Shown here: piece by piece, positions 1 to 8,922 of the stretch
How positions within the stretch are numbered: the first letter of the stretch is position 1
Layout: each line of letters opens with the position of its first letter
DNA from: Pseudomonas sp. Au-Pse12
GTDB lineage: Bacteria; Pseudomonadota; Gammaproteobacteria; Pseudomonadales; Pseudomonadaceae
Length of the DNA stretch: 64,000 nt
NCBI RefSeq assembly: GCF_021341665.1
Contig: NZ_JAJTTH010000010.1
Location: 186,001-250,000, forward strand
Direction: 5' to 3'
Notes under the pieces: model-generated
Databases searched by the model: none
Told to the model about the DNA's origin: nothing
What the model saw: the letters and a program-made list of their open reading frames with translations, nothing else
Position numbers and translations under genes: made by a program

Positions 1-45
1 CAGGGGCGGGGTCAGGATCAGGGCACCGAGGGTGGTTTTCAGCAT
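1..45 (-). CDS. Start of a secreted or membrane protein, cut by window edge
   Basis: Only the first 15 codons are inside the window. They read ATG then Lys-Thr-Thr followed by a hydrophobic run (LGALIL), which is how a signal peptide or first membrane segment begins. A purine-rich AAGAAGGAAG stretch lies just upstream of the ATG at 45. It is divergent from the LysR gene at 280, with 234 bases between them. The product cannot be named from this fragment. Confidence 0.5.
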   Translation of the reverse strand, partial: MLKTTLGALILTPPL

Positions 46-279
46 GGCTGGTCTTCCTTCTTGTTGTTGTTTTAAAGATCGCGAGCACCATCCTAGCGAG
101 CACGGCTGGCGCCCATGAGGAATAAAAGGCGCGCCCGGCGGGAGGGTTTTTCTCACGGCGTTGCACAGGCATCGCCTCGGCGCCGGCAGGCTGGGTAAGA
201 TCCAGACCTTGGCGCAACCCGTTACCGGAACCGGGAGCTGTGCCCGGACCCTCGTCGGTGTGTGCCTAGGAGCCCAGCC

Positions 280-1197
280 ATGAACAACTTCACTGACTAT
301 CGCCTGCCTTCCCTGGATGCCTTGCTGGCCTTCCAGGCGGGCGCGCAGTTGCAGAGTTTCGAGCGCGCGGCCGATGCCCTGTCGCTCACCGGCAGCGCCT
401 TGCGCAAGCGCATTGCAGGCCTGGAGCAACTGCTGGGCGTGGCGTTGTTCGAGCGCCAGGGCGGCACCCTGGTGCTGACGGTGCAGGGGCAGGTCTACCT
501 GGAGCAGATCAGCCCGATCCTCGCGCAGTTGCGGGCGATCCCCGGGCACCAGCGGCCCGTGCAGCGCAAGCAGCACCTGACGGTCAGTTGCCCGCCGACC
601 TTCGCCCGTCAGGTGCTCATCCCGCGGTTGCAGGAGCACAGCCTGGCCTACCCGGACGTCGACATGCAGATCCAGCTGAGCGCGCCGATGGGCAGTGTCG
701 ATGGCAGTGCTTGCGACGTGCTGATCAGTGGCGACAGCGCCGAGGTCGCGCCGGGTCAGCGGCTGCTCGACGAACAATTGCAGCCCATGGCCGCACCGGC
801 CTTGCTGGCGCGTTTCCCGGGCCTGGACCCCGTGCGGGATTTCGCCCGCTTGCCCTTGTTGCGTTCTCCCCTGGAGCCCTGGCGGCCCTGGTTCATGCAG
901 GCCGGCCTGGAGCTTGTCGAGCCGCGCCAGGGCCCGGCCCTGCTGGACCTGGGCATGATGCTTGAGGCGGCGGCCAAGGCTCAGGGCGTGGTCCTGGCGC
1001 GCCCCTCGCTGGCACAGGCGTGGCTGGCCGATGGGCAGTTGGTGGCTATTGGCGAGGTGCGCAGCGAGCCCTCCTTTCACTACCAGCTGCGGGTTCGCCA
1101 GCCATCCCCGGCGGCAGAAGCCTTCAGCCGCTGGGTGACCCGGGTCTGTCATGAAACCGTGCTTGAGGCGCAGGCACGCTTGCAGCATTCGCTGTAG
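280..1197 (+). CDS. LysR-family transcriptional regulator
   Basis: 305 aa, the normal LysR length. The N-terminal winged helix-turn-helix (about residues 10-68) contains the AADALSLTGSALRKRI recognition region and the ALFERQGG wing; the rest is a substrate-binding-like effector domain. The pattern is closest to the GcvA-like branch. Start chosen at ATG 280 because AGGAG lies 7 bases upstream (268-272); an in-frame GTG at 262 has no such site. It lies just upstream of a same-strand hydroxyacid dehydrogenase gene and divergent from the fragment at the window's left end, so it may control either. The effector is unknown. Confidence 0.9.
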   Translation: MNNFTDYRLPSLDALLAFQAGAQLQSFERAADALSLTGSALRKRIAGLEQLLGVALFERQGGTLVLTVQGQVYLEQISPILAQLRAIPGHQRPVQRKQHLTVSCPPTFARQVLIPRLQEHSLAYPDVDMQIQLSAPMGSVDGSACDVLISGDSAEVAPGQRLLDEQLQPMAAPALLARFPGLDPVRDFARLPLLRSPLEPWRPWFMQAGLELVEPRQGPALLDLGMMLEAAAKAQGVVLARPSLAQAWLADGQLVAIGEVRSEPSFHYQLRVRQPSPAAEAFSRWVTRVCHETVLEAQARLQHSL

Positions 1198-1289
1198 GAA
1201 AGTTACGCCCGACAAGCGCGAAATCTTTTCCCGGTCATACCGCGGGCGGGTCGTTAATCTCCCGCTGAACCTCAATCGGGAGCGGGCCA

Positions 1290-2444
1290 ATGCCCATCAT
1301 CACCTGTATCGAAGACCTGCGTGCAATGGCCCAGCGGCGTGTGCCGCGGATGTTCTATGACTATGTCGATGGCGGTTCCTGGACCGAGAGCACCTACCAG
1401 GCCAACCAGGCCGACTTCAGCGCGATCAAGCTGCGCCAGCGGGTCGCGCGCAACATCGAGCGGCGCTCGCTCAGCACCCGGCGACTGGGCATCGACATGG
1501 CCATGCCGCTGGCCATCGCGCCCACCGGCCTGGCCGGAATGATCCACGCCGACGGCGAGATCCTTGCCGCCCGCGCCGCCACCGCCGCCGGCATTCGCTA
1601 CACCCTGTCGACGGTGAGCATTTGCTCCCTGGAGGACATCGCCCAAGCCATTGCCGCGCCTTTCTGGTTCCAGCTCTACGTGATGCGCGACCGAAAGTTC
1701 GTTGCCCGCCTGATCGACCGGGCCAAGGCCGCCGGTTGTGATGCCCTGGTTCTGACCCTTGATCTGCAGTTGAGCGGCCAGCGCCACAAGGACCTGAAAA
1801 ACGGCCTCAGCATTCCACCGCGGCTGACCCCCTCCAGCCTGTTGAACATCCTCGGCAAGCCACGCTGGATCAAAGGGATGCTGGGCACGCGCCGGCACCA
1901 CTTCGGCAACATCATGGGGCACGTCAAAGGCGTTGATGACATGCAGCAGCTGGCGGAGTGGACTTACCAGCAGTTCGACCCGCGCCTGAGCTGGGACGAC
2001 ATTCAATGGATCAAGGAACGCTGGGGCGGCACGCTGATCCTCAAGGGCATCCTGGATGTCGAGGACGCGCGCCTGGCGTTGGCCAGCGGCGCCGATGCGC
2101 TGATCGTCAGCAACCATGGCGGCCGTCAGCTGGACGGCGCGCCTTCCAGCATCAGCATGCTGCCGGCGATCGTCGAGGCGGTCGGCGAGCGGATCGAAGT
2201 CTGGCTCGACAGCGGCATCCGCAGCGGGCAGGACGTGATCAAGTCCCTGGCGTTGGGAGCCCGGGGGTGCATGCTCGGGCGGGCGCATCTGTATGGCCTG
2301 GGCGCAATGGGCGAGGCCGGGGTGGCCAAGGCCCTGGAGATCATCGCCAGGGAAATGGACCTGACCCTGGCGCTGTGCGGGCACACCGATGTGCAGCACC
2401 TGGACCACGGCATTCTGTTGCCGGGCAGTTACCCGCTGGCCTAG
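1290..2444 (+). CDS. FMN-dependent alpha-hydroxyacid dehydrogenase (LldD-like)
   Basis: 384 aa, typical of the (S)-2-hydroxyacid oxidase/L-lactate dehydrogenase family, which oxidises a 2-hydroxyacid to a 2-oxoacid with FMN in a TIM barrel. Visible family motifs are LSTVSICSLEDIA, WFQLYV, LILKGILDVEDA, the active-site SNHGGRQLDG with catalytic His, and the phosphate-binding LDSGIRSGQD near the C-terminus. GGGAG sits 7 bases before the ATG. Sequence divergence from E. coli LldD in the 180-230 region means the substrate could be lactate, mandelate, glycolate or another 2-hydroxyacid. There is no lactate permease beside it, so I do not assign lldD. Confidence 0.88.
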   Translation: MPIITCIEDLRAMAQRRVPRMFYDYVDGGSWTESTYQANQADFSAIKLRQRVARNIERRSLSTRRLGIDMAMPLAIAPTGLAGMIHADGEILAARAATAAGIRYTLSTVSICSLEDIAQAIAAPFWFQLYVMRDRKFVARLIDRAKAAGCDALVLTLDLQLSGQRHKDLKNGLSIPPRLTPSSLLNILGKPRWIKGMLGTRRHHFGNIMGHVKGVDDMQQLAEWTYQQFDPRLSWDDIQWIKERWGGTLILKGILDVEDARLALASGADALIVSNHGGRQLDGAPSSISMLPAIVEAVGERIEVWLDSGIRSGQDVIKSLALGARGCMLGRAHLYGLGAMGEAGVAKALEIIAREMDLTLALCGHTDVQHLDHGILLPGSYPLA

Positions 2445-2520
2445 GGAGCGCTACGCGCGGGTGGATGACGCCCTGAAACCGTGCCAGCCGCTGTCGCGCG
2501 ATGATGGCGGGGGCTGGCAT

Positions 2521-3591
2521 TCAGTTGAAGCGTGCCGGCCGGCAGGCCGCCAGTTCGGCGCAGGGCTGCCCTTGCAGCAGCTCCTGGCTGATCAGGCGAC
2601 CGACCGTGGGCGCCAGGGTCACCCCGGCATGCATCACCGCCAGGTACAGGCCCTGATGCGAGGTGCAGGGGCCTATGACCGGCAACTGGTCGCAGGGCAT
2701 CGGGCGCTGGCCGACTTCGACGCTGCGCAAGGTGATGTACTCGGCCCCGCGGAACAGCTGGCGAATGTGCGCCATGGCCTGTTGCGCGATGGCCTGGGGG
2801 CCTTGCGCGCCGTGCTCGGCGATGTAGTCCTCGGCCAGCAGCAGGCTGCCGTCCGCCGCTTCGCGGATTTCCAGCTGGCTGTTGGAGATCAGGGTCTTGA
2901 CCAGGCCCGGCGGCGCATCGACGCGAATCAGGATCGACGGCGAAGCCTGCACCGGCAGCGGGATACCCAGGGGCGCGAGCAGGGCCGGGGTGCCACAGCC
3001 GCTGGCGAGCAGCACCAGGTCGGCGCGATAGAGCCCGGCGGCGGTTACCACGCCAAGCACGCGCTGGCCCTCGACCCGCAGGCCCAGTGCCGGGGTCTGG
3101 TCGAACACCTGGGCGCCATGGGCACAGGCCGCGTCGAGCAGGGTCCGGGTCGCCGCCACCGGGTCCAGGCTGCCTTCGCCGGGTGCGTAGCGGGCACGCT
3201 CCGGCAGCACTTGCAGGTGCGGTTCCAGCTGGGCGACCCGGGCCCGGTCGAGCCACTGGGTCGAGGCCTCGGCGGTCGGCTCATCGGCACTTGCCGCTTG
3301 CAGGTCGGCTGCGCTGTAGGTCAATGCTCCGGACCAGTGGATCTGCAAGGCCGGCAGTTCATGCTGCAGGCGGCGGTAATCGGCCAGTGCCTGGGCGCGC
3401 AAGGCGCGCGCGGCCGCCGGGAACTCACCGTGGGGGTTGATCCAGGCAAAGGAATGGCGGGTGACCCCGGCGCCGGGGCTGGCCTGTTCCAGCACGGTCA
3501 CCTGCACACCCTGGCGGGCCAGATGGTAGGCAATGGAGGCGCCGACGATCCCGGCGCCCAGCACAATCACGCTTGAAGGTTTCACGCTCAC
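2521..3591 (-). CDS. FAD-dependent oxidoreductase, DAO/glycine-oxidase family
   Basis: 356 aa. The N-terminal Rossmann motif VLGAGIVGASIAYHL followed by an acidic VLE strand end is the DAO-family FAD site. The C-terminal CDQLPVIGP segment and the YLAVMHAGVTLAPTVGRLI helix are typical of sarcosine/glycine/D-amino-acid oxidase-like proteins. Such enzymes oxidise a secondary or D-amino group. The frame begins with GTG at 3591; a second GTG at 3585 has a better-placed GAGGTGA and may be the true start. It converges on the hydroxyacid dehydrogenase gene. Substrate unknown. Confidence 0.85.
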   Translation of the reverse strand: MSVKPSSVIVLGAGIVGASIAYHLARQGVQVTVLEQASPGAGVTRHSFAWINPHGEFPAAARALRAQALADYRRLQHELPALQIHWSGALTYSAADLQAASADEPTAEASTQWLDRARVAQLEPHLQVLPERARYAPGEGSLDPVAATRTLLDAACAHGAQVFDQTPALGLRVEGQRVLGVVTAAGLYRADLVLLASGCGTPALLAPLGIPLPVQASPSILIRVDAPPGLVKTLISNSQLEIREAADGSLLLAEDYIAEHGAQGPQAIAQQAMAHIRQLFRGAEYITLRSVEVGQRPMPCDQLPVIGPCTSHQGLYLAVMHAGVTLAPTVGRLISQELLQGQPCAELAACRPARFN

Positions 3592-3723
3592 CTCGTCATC
3601 CAGTCCATGCGGCGTCTTGCCGGGCGACCTTAACCGGGGGCGATGGGGCCAGCAATTTGGCGAGTGTTATGAAATTGCAAACGCTGTGGGCCGCCACCGC
3701 AGAAACGGCAGCGGCCATTGCGG

Positions 3724-5265
3724 CTATTGCAGCTTCAGCGCCAGCTCTGCGGCCTGGGGCAGCGGGTTGCGCATCAGCCGGCCGACCACCAGGGCGCCGA
3801 GCAAGGCGAGCATCCCGGCCACCGTCAGCACCAGCCCGAAACCGCCGACAAAGGCCTGCAGGGCCAGGGGCTCGACCAGGGCCCTGGCGCTGTGCGGCAA
3901 GCCGGCCATTGCCCCCTGCATGTCTCCGGCCACCACCCGCGAGGCAATCTCCGGGGCTTGCTCCACCCAGCTTCCCGCCACGCGTTGCAGGCTGCCCTGC
4001 AACAGCAGTTGGGTATGGCTGGCCAGCAGCGCGCCGAACACCCCGATGGCCAGCATGATGGCGCTGAAACGCATGGTGGTGCTCATGCCCGAGGCCATGC
4101 CGGTGCGTTCCCGGGGCACGCAGGCCATGATGTTTTTCTGCGTGTCGCCATTGAGCAGCCCGGCCCCGGCCCCGGTCACGGCGATCGCCAGGGCGAAGCC
4201 CAGGTAGCCTCCGGCATGCACCGCCCAGGCGCTGAGCAGGTTGCCGCAGCCCACCAGGGTCAGGCCGGCGGCCATCAGCGTGGCCGGGGCGTAGCGCCCG
4301 GCCAGGCGCGCGCCGATCCGTGGGCAGATGAGCATGGTCAGGGCAAAGGGCAGCATGCCCAGGCCCGAGGCAATGGCCGAGAAGCCCAGGCCGTTCTGCA
4401 GGTAGAAAGGCAGCAGGGTCATCATCACCTGGGCGCAGCCGGCGTAGGCGAACATGCCCAGCAGGGCACCGATGAAGCGCGGGTGGCGGAACAGTTGCAG
4501 GTCCACCATGGGCCGGCGTTGCAGTCGCTCGATCAGCACGAACAGGCCCAGCAGGGCCAGGCCTGCGAGCAGCCGCGTGGTGGTGGCCGGGTGGCTCCAG
4601 CCGATGCGGTTGGCTTCGATCAGGCCCCAGATCAGGCACAGCAGGCTGGCGCTGAAGGCCAGGCTGCCCCAGGGGTCGAGGCGCGCCGCCTGGGTGTCGC
4701 GGGATTCCGGCACGTTGCGCAGCACGCACCACAACAGCAGCGCCCCCACCGGCAGGTTGAAGTAGAAGATCCAGCGCCAGCCGCAGTACTCGGTGATCAG
4801 CCCACCGACCGTGGGCGCGGCGGTCATCGCCATGCCCATGCACGCACCCCAGAAGGCCCAGGCCTTGGCTCGCTCCACTTCGTCATGAAAGGTATGGCCG
4901 ATGGAGGCCAGGGCCGAGGTCAGCAGCAGCGCCGCGCCCACGCCTTTGAGCGCCCGGGCGATGTCCAGCAGCAGGGCGTTGGGCGCCGCGCCACAGCCCA
5001 GGGAGGCGAGGATGAACAGGCCCAGGCCACAGAGCAGGGTGCGCTTGCGGCCGAAGCGGTCGGCCAGGCTGCCGGCGGGCAGCAGCAGGGCGGCGAAGGC
5101 CAGCATGTAGGCGCTGACCACCCACTCGATATCGGCGAAGTTGGCCCCCAGGTCGCGGGCGATGCTCGGCAGGGCCACGGCGACGATGTTGGTGTCGAGG
5201 ACGATCAGCGAACAGACCCCGGACGCGGTCAGCAGGGTCAGGCGCGGGTTGACCGAGCGGCTCAT
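3724..5265 (-). CDS. MFS drug/solute transporter, DHA2 (14-TM) family
   Basis: 513 aa with about 14 hydrophobic segments, as in the DHA2 (EmrB/QacA) proton antiporters. Hallmarks are LDTNIVAVALPSIARDLG at the end of TM1, motif A as GSLADRFGRKRT between TM2 and TM3, and a TM5 motif C region (GPTVGG-like, here APTVGGLI). It overlaps the stop of the upstream HbpS/GlcG-like gene by four bases (ATGA), so the two are translationally coupled. It probably exports a small organic compound from the inner membrane; the substrate is not visible. The divergent LysR at 5864 is its likely regulator. Confidence 0.9.
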   Translation of the reverse strand: MSRSVNPRLTLLTASGVCSLIVLDTNIVAVALPSIARDLGANFADIEWVVSAYMLAFAALLLPAGSLADRFGRKRTLLCGLGLFILASLGCGAAPNALLLDIARALKGVGAALLLTSALASIGHTFHDEVERAKAWAFWGACMGMAMTAAPTVGGLITEYCGWRWIFYFNLPVGALLLWCVLRNVPESRDTQAARLDPWGSLAFSASLLCLIWGLIEANRIGWSHPATTTRLLAGLALLGLFVLIERLQRRPMVDLQLFRHPRFIGALLGMFAYAGCAQVMMTLLPFYLQNGLGFSAIASGLGMLPFALTMLICPRIGARLAGRYAPATLMAAGLTLVGCGNLLSAWAVHAGGYLGFALAIAVTGAGAGLLNGDTQKNIMACVPRERTGMASGMSTTMRFSAIMLAIGVFGALLASHTQLLLQGSLQRVAGSWVEQAPEIASRVVAGDMQGAMAGLPHSARALVEPLALQAFVGGFGLVLTVAGMLALLGALVVGRLMRNPLPQAAELALKLQ

Positions 5266-5759
5266 GGCGCGGTCCGCCGGCTGAGCGTGGCCAGGGCGGC
5301 CAGGGCAATTTCATCGTCGTGGGCCGGGGTGTCGGCGCTGACCCCGATGGCGCCGATCACCTGGCCGTCGACGATGATCGGCTGCGCGCCCTTCATCATC
5401 ACCAGGCCGGCGCTGAGGGCCGCCGGGCGTGCGCCATTGATGGCGTTTTCCAGGTCGGCGGACGGGCGCTTGAACAGCGCCGAGGTACGTGCCTTGCCCT
5501 GGGCCAGTTCGATCCCGGCCACCACCGGGGCATCGTCCATGCGTGCGCCGAGAATCGGCCAGCCGCCGTCATCGACGATCACCACGGCGCAGGGCCAGCC
5601 CTTGGCATGGGCGGTTTCCTGGGCGGCCCGGAGCAGACGTTGGGCGCTGTCGAGGGTAAGGATTGCCTTTTGGGCAATGGCGGGTTGGGTTTCCCCGGCT
5701 GTCGCGCTCTGTAGCACGGAACAGGTGATCATTGCCAGAAACAGGGGTTTGACGCGCAT
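5262..5759 (-). CDS. GlcG/HbpS-like protein (DUF336 family), exported
   Basis: 165 aa: an N-terminal signal peptide (MRVKPLFLAMITCSVLQSATAG) and then a single GlcG/HbpS domain of about 135 residues. Family features include CAVVIVDDGGWPI, MDDAPVVA and the repeated GAIGVSADT near the end. HbpS of Streptomyces binds haem; GlcG belongs to glycolate loci, with unclear function. Here it is first in a two-gene unit with an exporter, so a periplasmic sensing or binding role is plausible, but this is inference. It is divergent from the LysR at 5864. Confidence 0.82.
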   Translation of the reverse strand: MRVKPLFLAMITCSVLQSATAGETQPAIAQKAILTLDSAQRLLRAAQETAHAKGWPCAVVIVDDGGWPILGARMDDAPVVAGIELAQGKARTSALFKRPSADLENAINGARPAALSAGLVMMKGAQPIIVDGQVIGAIGVSADTPAHDDEIALAALATLSRRTAP

Positions 5760-5863
5760 GGCAAAGGCTCTCTACTGTGAAGGTCGGTCCAGCTTATCGC
5801 GGCCTTTCGCGGTCTTTGTTAGCCGCTGGCGAGCAGTTCATTACCTTTGAGCTAATGCAGATT

Positions 5864-6745
5864 ATGGAAATTCGTCACTTTCGCTACTTCCTGGCGGTGG
5901 CCCGGCAACGCAATTTCACCCGTGCCGCCGAGCAATTGGGGATCGCGCCGCCGACCCTCAGCCGGCAGATCCAGGACATGGAGAAAAGCCTCGGCACCCG
6001 GCTGTTTCTGCGCCAGCAGCGCGAGGTCAGCCTGACCGAGGCCGGCGCCACCTTGCTGCTGGAAGCCGAGGCCACGGTGCGCCAGTTCGAATTCGCCCAG
6101 CGCAATGCCCAGCGCGCCGGGCGTGGCGAGATCGGCCACATCGAACTGGGCTATGTGGCCTCGGCGGTGTATTCCGGCTTGTTGCAGAAACAGCTGCAGG
6201 GCTTTGGCCGCGACTGCCCGGATGTCAGCCTCAATGTGCGTGAATGCCCGATGGCGACGCTGCCGGCGCGGATTGCCGACGGCCGCCTGGACGTGGGTTA
6301 TATCCGCTCACCCATGACCCTGCCGGAAGGGGTCGAGGCCATTCGCCTGGACGCCGAGGGCTTTGTCCTGGCGCTGCCCGAACAATCCTGGCTGTGCCGC
6401 CTGCCGCAGATCGCCTCCGAACACCTGCTCAATGAAACCTTCATCCTTCCGGAGCAGATCAGCGGCACCTTGCAGGTGGCGGCCCAGGGCGCCTATGCCC
6501 CTAAGCTGGGGCCTCAGCCTGGCGGCCTGGTGGCGGTGCTGGCCCTGGTGTCCCTGGGGCAGGGCGTGGCGGTGGTGCCGGAGTCGGTAGTGGGGCACGT
6601 CAGCCTGCCCCATGTGGTGTACCGGCCGATTGGCGGGAGTTCGGCAACGTCCTGGTTGTCGTTGATCCACCGGCGCTTCGAGCAGGCCCCGGCGGTGGTG
6701 CGCTATATCGAACAGGTCCGGCGCGAGTACCGCAGGAAAGCCTGA
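5864..6745 (+). CDS. LysR-family transcriptional regulator (CatM/BenM-like HTH)
   Basis: 293 aa from the ATG at 5864, giving the classic start MEIRHFRYFLAVARQRNF. HTH at about residues 5-62 (FTRAAEQLGIAPPTLSRQIQDME), then a two-lobed effector domain containing LGYVASAVYSGLL. An in-frame ATG at 5855 and another at 5777 exist, but neither has a strong ribosome site and the family alignment favours 5864. Divergent from the hbpS-MFS pair with about 100 bases between, so it very likely controls that pair. Confidence 0.88.
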   Translation: MEIRHFRYFLAVARQRNFTRAAEQLGIAPPTLSRQIQDMEKSLGTRLFLRQQREVSLTEAGATLLLEAEATVRQFEFAQRNAQRAGRGEIGHIELGYVASAVYSGLLQKQLQGFGRDCPDVSLNVRECPMATLPARIADGRLDVGYIRSPMTLPEGVEAIRLDAEGFVLALPEQSWLCRLPQIASEHLLNETFILPEQISGTLQVAAQGAYAPKLGPQPGGLVAVLALVSLGQGVAVVPESVVGHVSLPHVVYRPIGGSSATSWLSLIHRRFEQAPAVVRYIEQVRREYRRKA

Positions 6746-6817
6746 CGCGGCATGTTCAAGCGCTGGCCCGGCCCGCATAATCCCCGGGCCATTTTTCTTC
6801 CTGGAGCTGCGTCCGCG

Positions 6818-7195
6818 ATGATCGATCACCTTGACCACCTGGTACTGACCACCATCGACCCGCTTGCCGCCGAGGACTTCTACGTCCGCGTACTGGGCAT
6901 GCAGCTGGACACTTTTGCCGGCGGCCGCAAGGCCTTCACGTACGGCAACCAGAAGATCAACCTGCATGTGCGCGGCCAGGAGTTCGAACCCAAGGCCCAC
7001 CTGCCGGTGCCCGGAGCGCTGGACCTGTGCTTTATCGCCAGCGTGCCCCTGGAGCAGGTGATTGCCCACCTGCAACAGGTCAACTGGCCGATCATCGAAG
7101 GGCCAGTGCCGCGCACCGGTGCCACGGGGCCGATCCGCTCGGTGTACCTGCGGGACCCGGACCTGAACCTGATCGAGATTTCCGAGCGGCTGTAG
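6818..7195 (+). CDS. VOC-family (glyoxalase/dioxygenase-fold) protein
   Basis: 125 aa, a single vicinal-oxygen-chelate domain. It starts MIDHLDHLVLTTIDPLAAED, with the first-strand metal-ligand His, and ends DPDLNLIEISE, with the conserved metal-ligand Glu. Start at ATG 6818, with GGAG 12 bases upstream. Proteins like this include glyoxalase I, fosfomycin resistance proteins and dioxygenases; the motifs do not separate these. Its position between a LysR and the convergent dhaL gene gives no further clue. Confidence 0.85.
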   Translation: MIDHLDHLVLTTIDPLAAEDFYVRVLGMQLDTFAGGRKAFTYGNQKINLHVRGQEFEPKAHLPVPGALDLCFIASVPLEQVIAHLQQVNWPIIEGPVPRTGATGPIRSVYLRDPDLNLIEISERL

Positions 7196-7210
7196 CGGCC
7201 CGGGCCTGCT

Positions 7211-7852
7211 TCAGAGCCGCGGGCCGATGGAGTCGGCGAGGCGGGTCAGGATCAGGCAGCAGGACACCGCCCCCGCATCCAGCACCCCCAGGGAACGTTC
7301 GCCCAGGCGGCTGGCTCGGCCGATGCGCGCCACCAGGTCGCGGGTCGAGTCCCGGCCTTGGGAGGCCGCGCTCTTCATGCGTGCCAGGGCTTCCTGGAAC
7401 GAGGCGCCAGACGCCTGCGCCGTTTCGAAGGCCACCACCGCCGGGATCAGCGTGTCCATCAGGCATTTGTCGCCGACCCCGGCTTCGGTGATGTCCTGCA
7501 AGGAGGTCAGGCCGCCCCGCAGCAGGCGGGCGAAGGCCGCGGCGTCGATCTGCCCGGCGCCGCGCACTTCGTTGGCCATGCCGATGAACAGGCTGCCGTA
7601 CAGCGGCCCCATGGAGCCGCCGATGCCTTCCATCAGGCTCAAGGTCAACTCGTCCAGGGCTTCGGCCAGGCTCAGTTCGCGGCCTTCGAGGGCGCGTCCG
7701 CAGTGGGCGAAACCCTTGGCCATGTTGATACCGTGGTCGCCATCGCCAATGGCGCCGTCCACTTCGCTGAGGTATTCGCGGTTGGCGACGATCACCGTCA
7801 CCAGGTCACGGACGATGGCGCTGCCATCGGCACTGGAAAAGTGCGGGTTCAT
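7211..7852 (-). CDS. dhaL: Dihydroxyacetone kinase-type subunit DhaL (nucleotide-binding)
   Basis: 213 aa, the normal DhaL length. The Mg-nucleotide site is visible as VDGAIGDGDHGINMAKG (Asp cluster near residue 35), followed by GGSMGPLYG and EAGVGDKCLMDTLIPA. In bacterial enzymes DhaL carries the ADP or ATP used to phosphorylate the substrate held on DhaK. It is the last gene of the sugar-alcohol operon and follows dhaK by three bases. No DhaM (PTS phosphodonor) gene is present in the window, so ATP dependence is the simpler guess. In this setting the substrate is more likely erythrulose than dihydroxyacetone. Confidence 0.92.
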   Translation of the reverse strand: MNPHFSSADGSAIVRDLVTVIVANREYLSEVDGAIGDGDHGINMAKGFAHCGRALEGRELSLAEALDELTLSLMEGIGGSMGPLYGSLFIGMANEVRGAGQIDAAAFARLLRGGLTSLQDITEAGVGDKCLMDTLIPAVVAFETAQASGASFQEALARMKSAASQGRDSTRDLVARIGRASRLGERSLGVLDAGAVSCCLILTRLADSIGPRL

Positions 7853-7855
7853 GGC

Positions 7856-8857
7856 TCACTCCGTCTGGGTCATGCCGATGGAACGGCAAGGCTGATCGAT
7901 CAGGTTGCGCAATTCGGCGTCCAGGCCCAGCAGGGTGAGGGTCACCCCCATCATCTCCAGCGAGGTGAAGTAGTTGCCGACGTAGCAGCGGTGGATGCCC
8001 AGGCCCCGTGCCTTGAGCAGGCGCTCGACCTCGGCGTAGAAGATGTACAGCTCCATCACCGGCGTTGCGCCGAGGCCGGAGACCAGCACCACCACGGACT
8101 CGTCGCCATGGAAGTCCCGGTCGGCGAGGATGGGCGCCAGCATGCGCTCGGCCATGGCCGCGGCGGACTCGATGGGGACGACCTCGATGCCCGGCTCGCC
8201 ATGGTGGCCGATGCCCAGCTCCATTTGCCCTTCGGCGATCTGGAAGTTGGCCTTGCCCACCGCCGGAATGGTGCAGGGGGTGAGGCCGACGCCGATGGAG
8301 CGGCACTGGTCCACGGCCTTCTGCGCCACCCGGACCACCCCGTCCAGGTCGTAGCCCGTGGCCGCCGCCGCGCCACCGACTTTCCACATGAAGATTTCCC
8401 CGGCCACGCCCCGGCGCTTGTGGATGTCCGCCGGCGGTGCGGAAGCGACGTCATCGTTGGCCACCACGGTGCGTACCTGGAGGTCTTTGCTGGCAGCCAT
8501 TTTCATCGCCAGTTTGACGTTCATGTTGTCGCCGGCGTAGTTGCCATAGAGGCAGGCGACCCCCGCGCCCCGGTCGGCGGCGCGAAAGGCGTCGAAGAAA
8601 CTCTTTGCCGTGGGCGAGGAGAAGATCTCGCCCACGGCCACGGCGTCCACCAGCCCGGGGCCGACATAGCCGAGGAAGGCCGGTTCATGGCCGGAGCCGC
8701 CGCCGGTGACGATGCCCACCCGGCCTTGCGCCGAGGGCGTGCGTTTGGCGATGACCCTGGGATTGGTTTCGTATTGCAGCAGTTGCGGGTGAGCGGCAAG
8801 GAGGCCTTGCAGCATGTCCTCGACCACCTGGTCCGGGTCGTTGATCACTCGATTCAT
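7856..8857 (-). CDS. dhaK: Dihydroxyacetone kinase-type subunit DhaK (substrate-binding)
   Basis: 333 aa. GGGSGHEPA (residues 52-60) is the DhaK signature, and GIGHHGEPG (215-223) carries the His that forms a covalent hemiaminal with the ketone of the substrate. I start it at ATG 8857, giving MNRVINDPDQ, with AGGAAA upstream; the longer frame to 8926 adds unconserved residues. With DhaL it would make a C3/C4 ketose kinase. Its place between two polyol dehydrogenases, an RpiB-like isomerase and a ribose-type importer suggests a D- or L-erythrulose kinase, as described for tetritol use in Mycobacterium smegmatis. Confidence 0.92.
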   Translation of the reverse strand: MNRVINDPDQVVEDMLQGLLAAHPQLLQYETNPRVIAKRTPSAQGRVGIVTGGGSGHEPAFLGYVGPGLVDAVAVGEIFSSPTAKSFFDAFRAADRGAGVACLYGNYAGDNMNVKLAMKMAASKDLQVRTVVANDDVASAPPADIHKRRGVAGEIFMWKVGGAAAATGYDLDGVVRVAQKAVDQCRSIGVGLTPCTIPAVGKANFQIAEGQMELGIGHHGEPGIEVVPIESAAAMAERMLAPILADRDFHGDESVVVLVSGLGATPVMELYIFYAEVERLLKARGLGIHRCYVGNYFTSLEMMGVTLTLLGLDAELRNLIDQPCRSIGMTQTE

Positions 8858-8922
8858 GACATGTTTCCTGTGTTCGTGTTCTGGGTCGATGCCAGGTCGC
8901 GGCACATCTGTGCAGGGGCCGG

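Noticed and set aside
1272..2408. Long open frame antisense to the hydroxyacid dehydrogenase gene
   Set aside because: It mirrors a gene with clear family motifs. High-GC Pseudomonas DNA routinely leaves the antisense frame open; its translation is Gln/Gly/Ala/His-rich with no domain.
3718..5850. About 710-codon frame antisense to the MFS and HbpS-like genes
   Set aside because: It spans two recognised genes on the other strand and has no motif or plausible ribosome site.
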